From the NCBI GenBank assembly GCA_020024395.1, contig JAHHTV010000087.1:1-6575 (forward strand): 6,575 bases of DNA, written 5' to 3'. This DNA comes from Anaerotignum sp. (lineage in GTDB: Bacteria; Bacillota; Clostridia; Lachnospirales; Anaerotignaceae). Each line of letters starts with the position of its first letter. Position 1 is the stretch's first letter. The notes beneath the pieces were generated by a model. It saw only the letters and a program-made list of their open reading frames with translations. It did not search any database and had not been told where the DNA came from. Positions 6,396 through 6,575 of the stretch are shown here, piece by piece. The translations under genes and the position numbers were made by a program.

Positions 6396-6475
6396 TGCGG
6401 ATGACAGGACTTGAACCTGCACGGTTGCCCGCCAGAACCTAAATCTGGTGCGTCTGCCAATTCCGCCACATCCGC
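6396..6475 (-). tRNA. tRNA-Leu (anticodon UAG)
   Basis: The 80-nt cloverleaf is read on the minus strand. The 7-bp acceptor stem pairs GCGGATG with CATCCGC, followed by discriminator A (6396), as expected for leucine. The D-arm is GCG/CGC. The anticodon stem pairs CCAGA with TCTGG around the loop TTTAGGT, giving anticodon TAG at 6439-6441. An 11-nt variable region contains a small CGG/CCG stem, making it a class II tRNA with a short arm. The T-arm has loop TTCAAGT. The 3' CCA is not encoded and must be added enzymatically. It reads CUA and probably other CUN codons. Confidence 0.96.
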
Positions 6476-6483
6476 TTAAAATG

Positions 6484-6519
6484 AAAGAGAGTAAAAAAAC
6501 GCTTTTACTCTCTTTTTTT
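6484..6519. terminator. Hairpin between the two tRNA genes, terminator-like
   Basis: AAAGAGAGTAAAA (6484-6496) and TTTTACTCTCTTT (6503-6515) form a perfect 13-bp stem with a 6-nt loop. On the plus strand it runs into seven T; on the minus strand, the direction of the tRNAs, it is followed by the weaker TTTCATTTT. It lies between the 3' end of tRNA-Arg and the 5' end of tRNA-Leu. It could be a partial terminator, a processing hairpin, or a barrier to plus-strand readthrough. Confidence 0.65.
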
Positions 6520-6520
6520 C

Positions 6521-6575
6521 TGAACCAGGAGGGATTCGAACCCCCGACCCACGGCTTAGAAGGCCGTTGCTCTAT
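6521..6575 (-). tRNA. tRNA-Arg (anticodon UCU), partial at right edge
   Basis: The 3' 55 nt of a tRNA are present on the minus strand. The anticodon stem pairs ACGGC with GCCGT around the loop CTTCTAA, giving anticodon TCT at 6558-6560. A 5-nt variable region GGGTC follows, then the T-arm GGGGG-TTCGAAT-CCCTC, the acceptor strand CTGGTTC and discriminator A at 6521. The 5' acceptor strand and most of the D-arm are beyond the window. CCA is not encoded. It reads AGA/AGG codons and lies 45 nt upstream of tRNA-Leu in the same direction. Confidence 0.92.

Noticed and set aside
6396..6575. tRNA 3' ends as phage or integrative-element attachment sites
   Set aside because: No integrase gene and no direct repeat of the tRNA 3' end are present in the window.

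Overview
The window looks like a chromosomal segment of a low-G+C Gram-positive bacterium, most likely a clostridium of the Lachnospiraceae type. This rests on AT-rich sequence, strong AGGAGG-type ribosome binding sites, intrinsic terminators, tRNA genes without an encoded CCA, and the combination of a DUF5711-like protein with CvpA, PepF and a bacterial GlgA. The assignment is by resemblance only; no database search was made.

Left half, all on the minus strand. The promoter-proximal gene is pepF (oligoendopeptidase F), followed 42 nt later by a small SUKH (SMI1/KNR4) protein and a strong terminator at 2263-2310. A new promoter then drives a membrane-anchored DUF5711-like protein with a T/Q/E/N-rich repetitive tail. 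This gene is translationally coupled to a CvpA-family membrane protein that runs off the left edge.

Right half. glgA (glycogen synthase) is on the plus strand, divergent from pepF, with its own promoter in the 286-nt intergenic region. It ends at a two-way hairpin terminator shared with a convergent minus-strand tRNA pair: tRNA-Leu(UAG) is complete and tRNA-Arg(UCU) is cut by the right edge. A second perfect hairpin lies between the two tRNAs.

The genes look largely housekeeping: peptide turnover, an envelope pair, polyglucan synthesis and tRNAs. No mobile element, CRISPR array or defence island is visible. The points most worth attention are the start codons (pepF, the SUKH gene and the DUF5711 gene each have the ribosome binding site inside the longest reading frame), the orphan SUKH gene, the repeat tail of the DUF5711 protein, and the inverted repeats over the pepF and glgA promoters. 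The largest stretch without a gene is 4603-4888, which holds the two divergent promoters and several inverted repeats.
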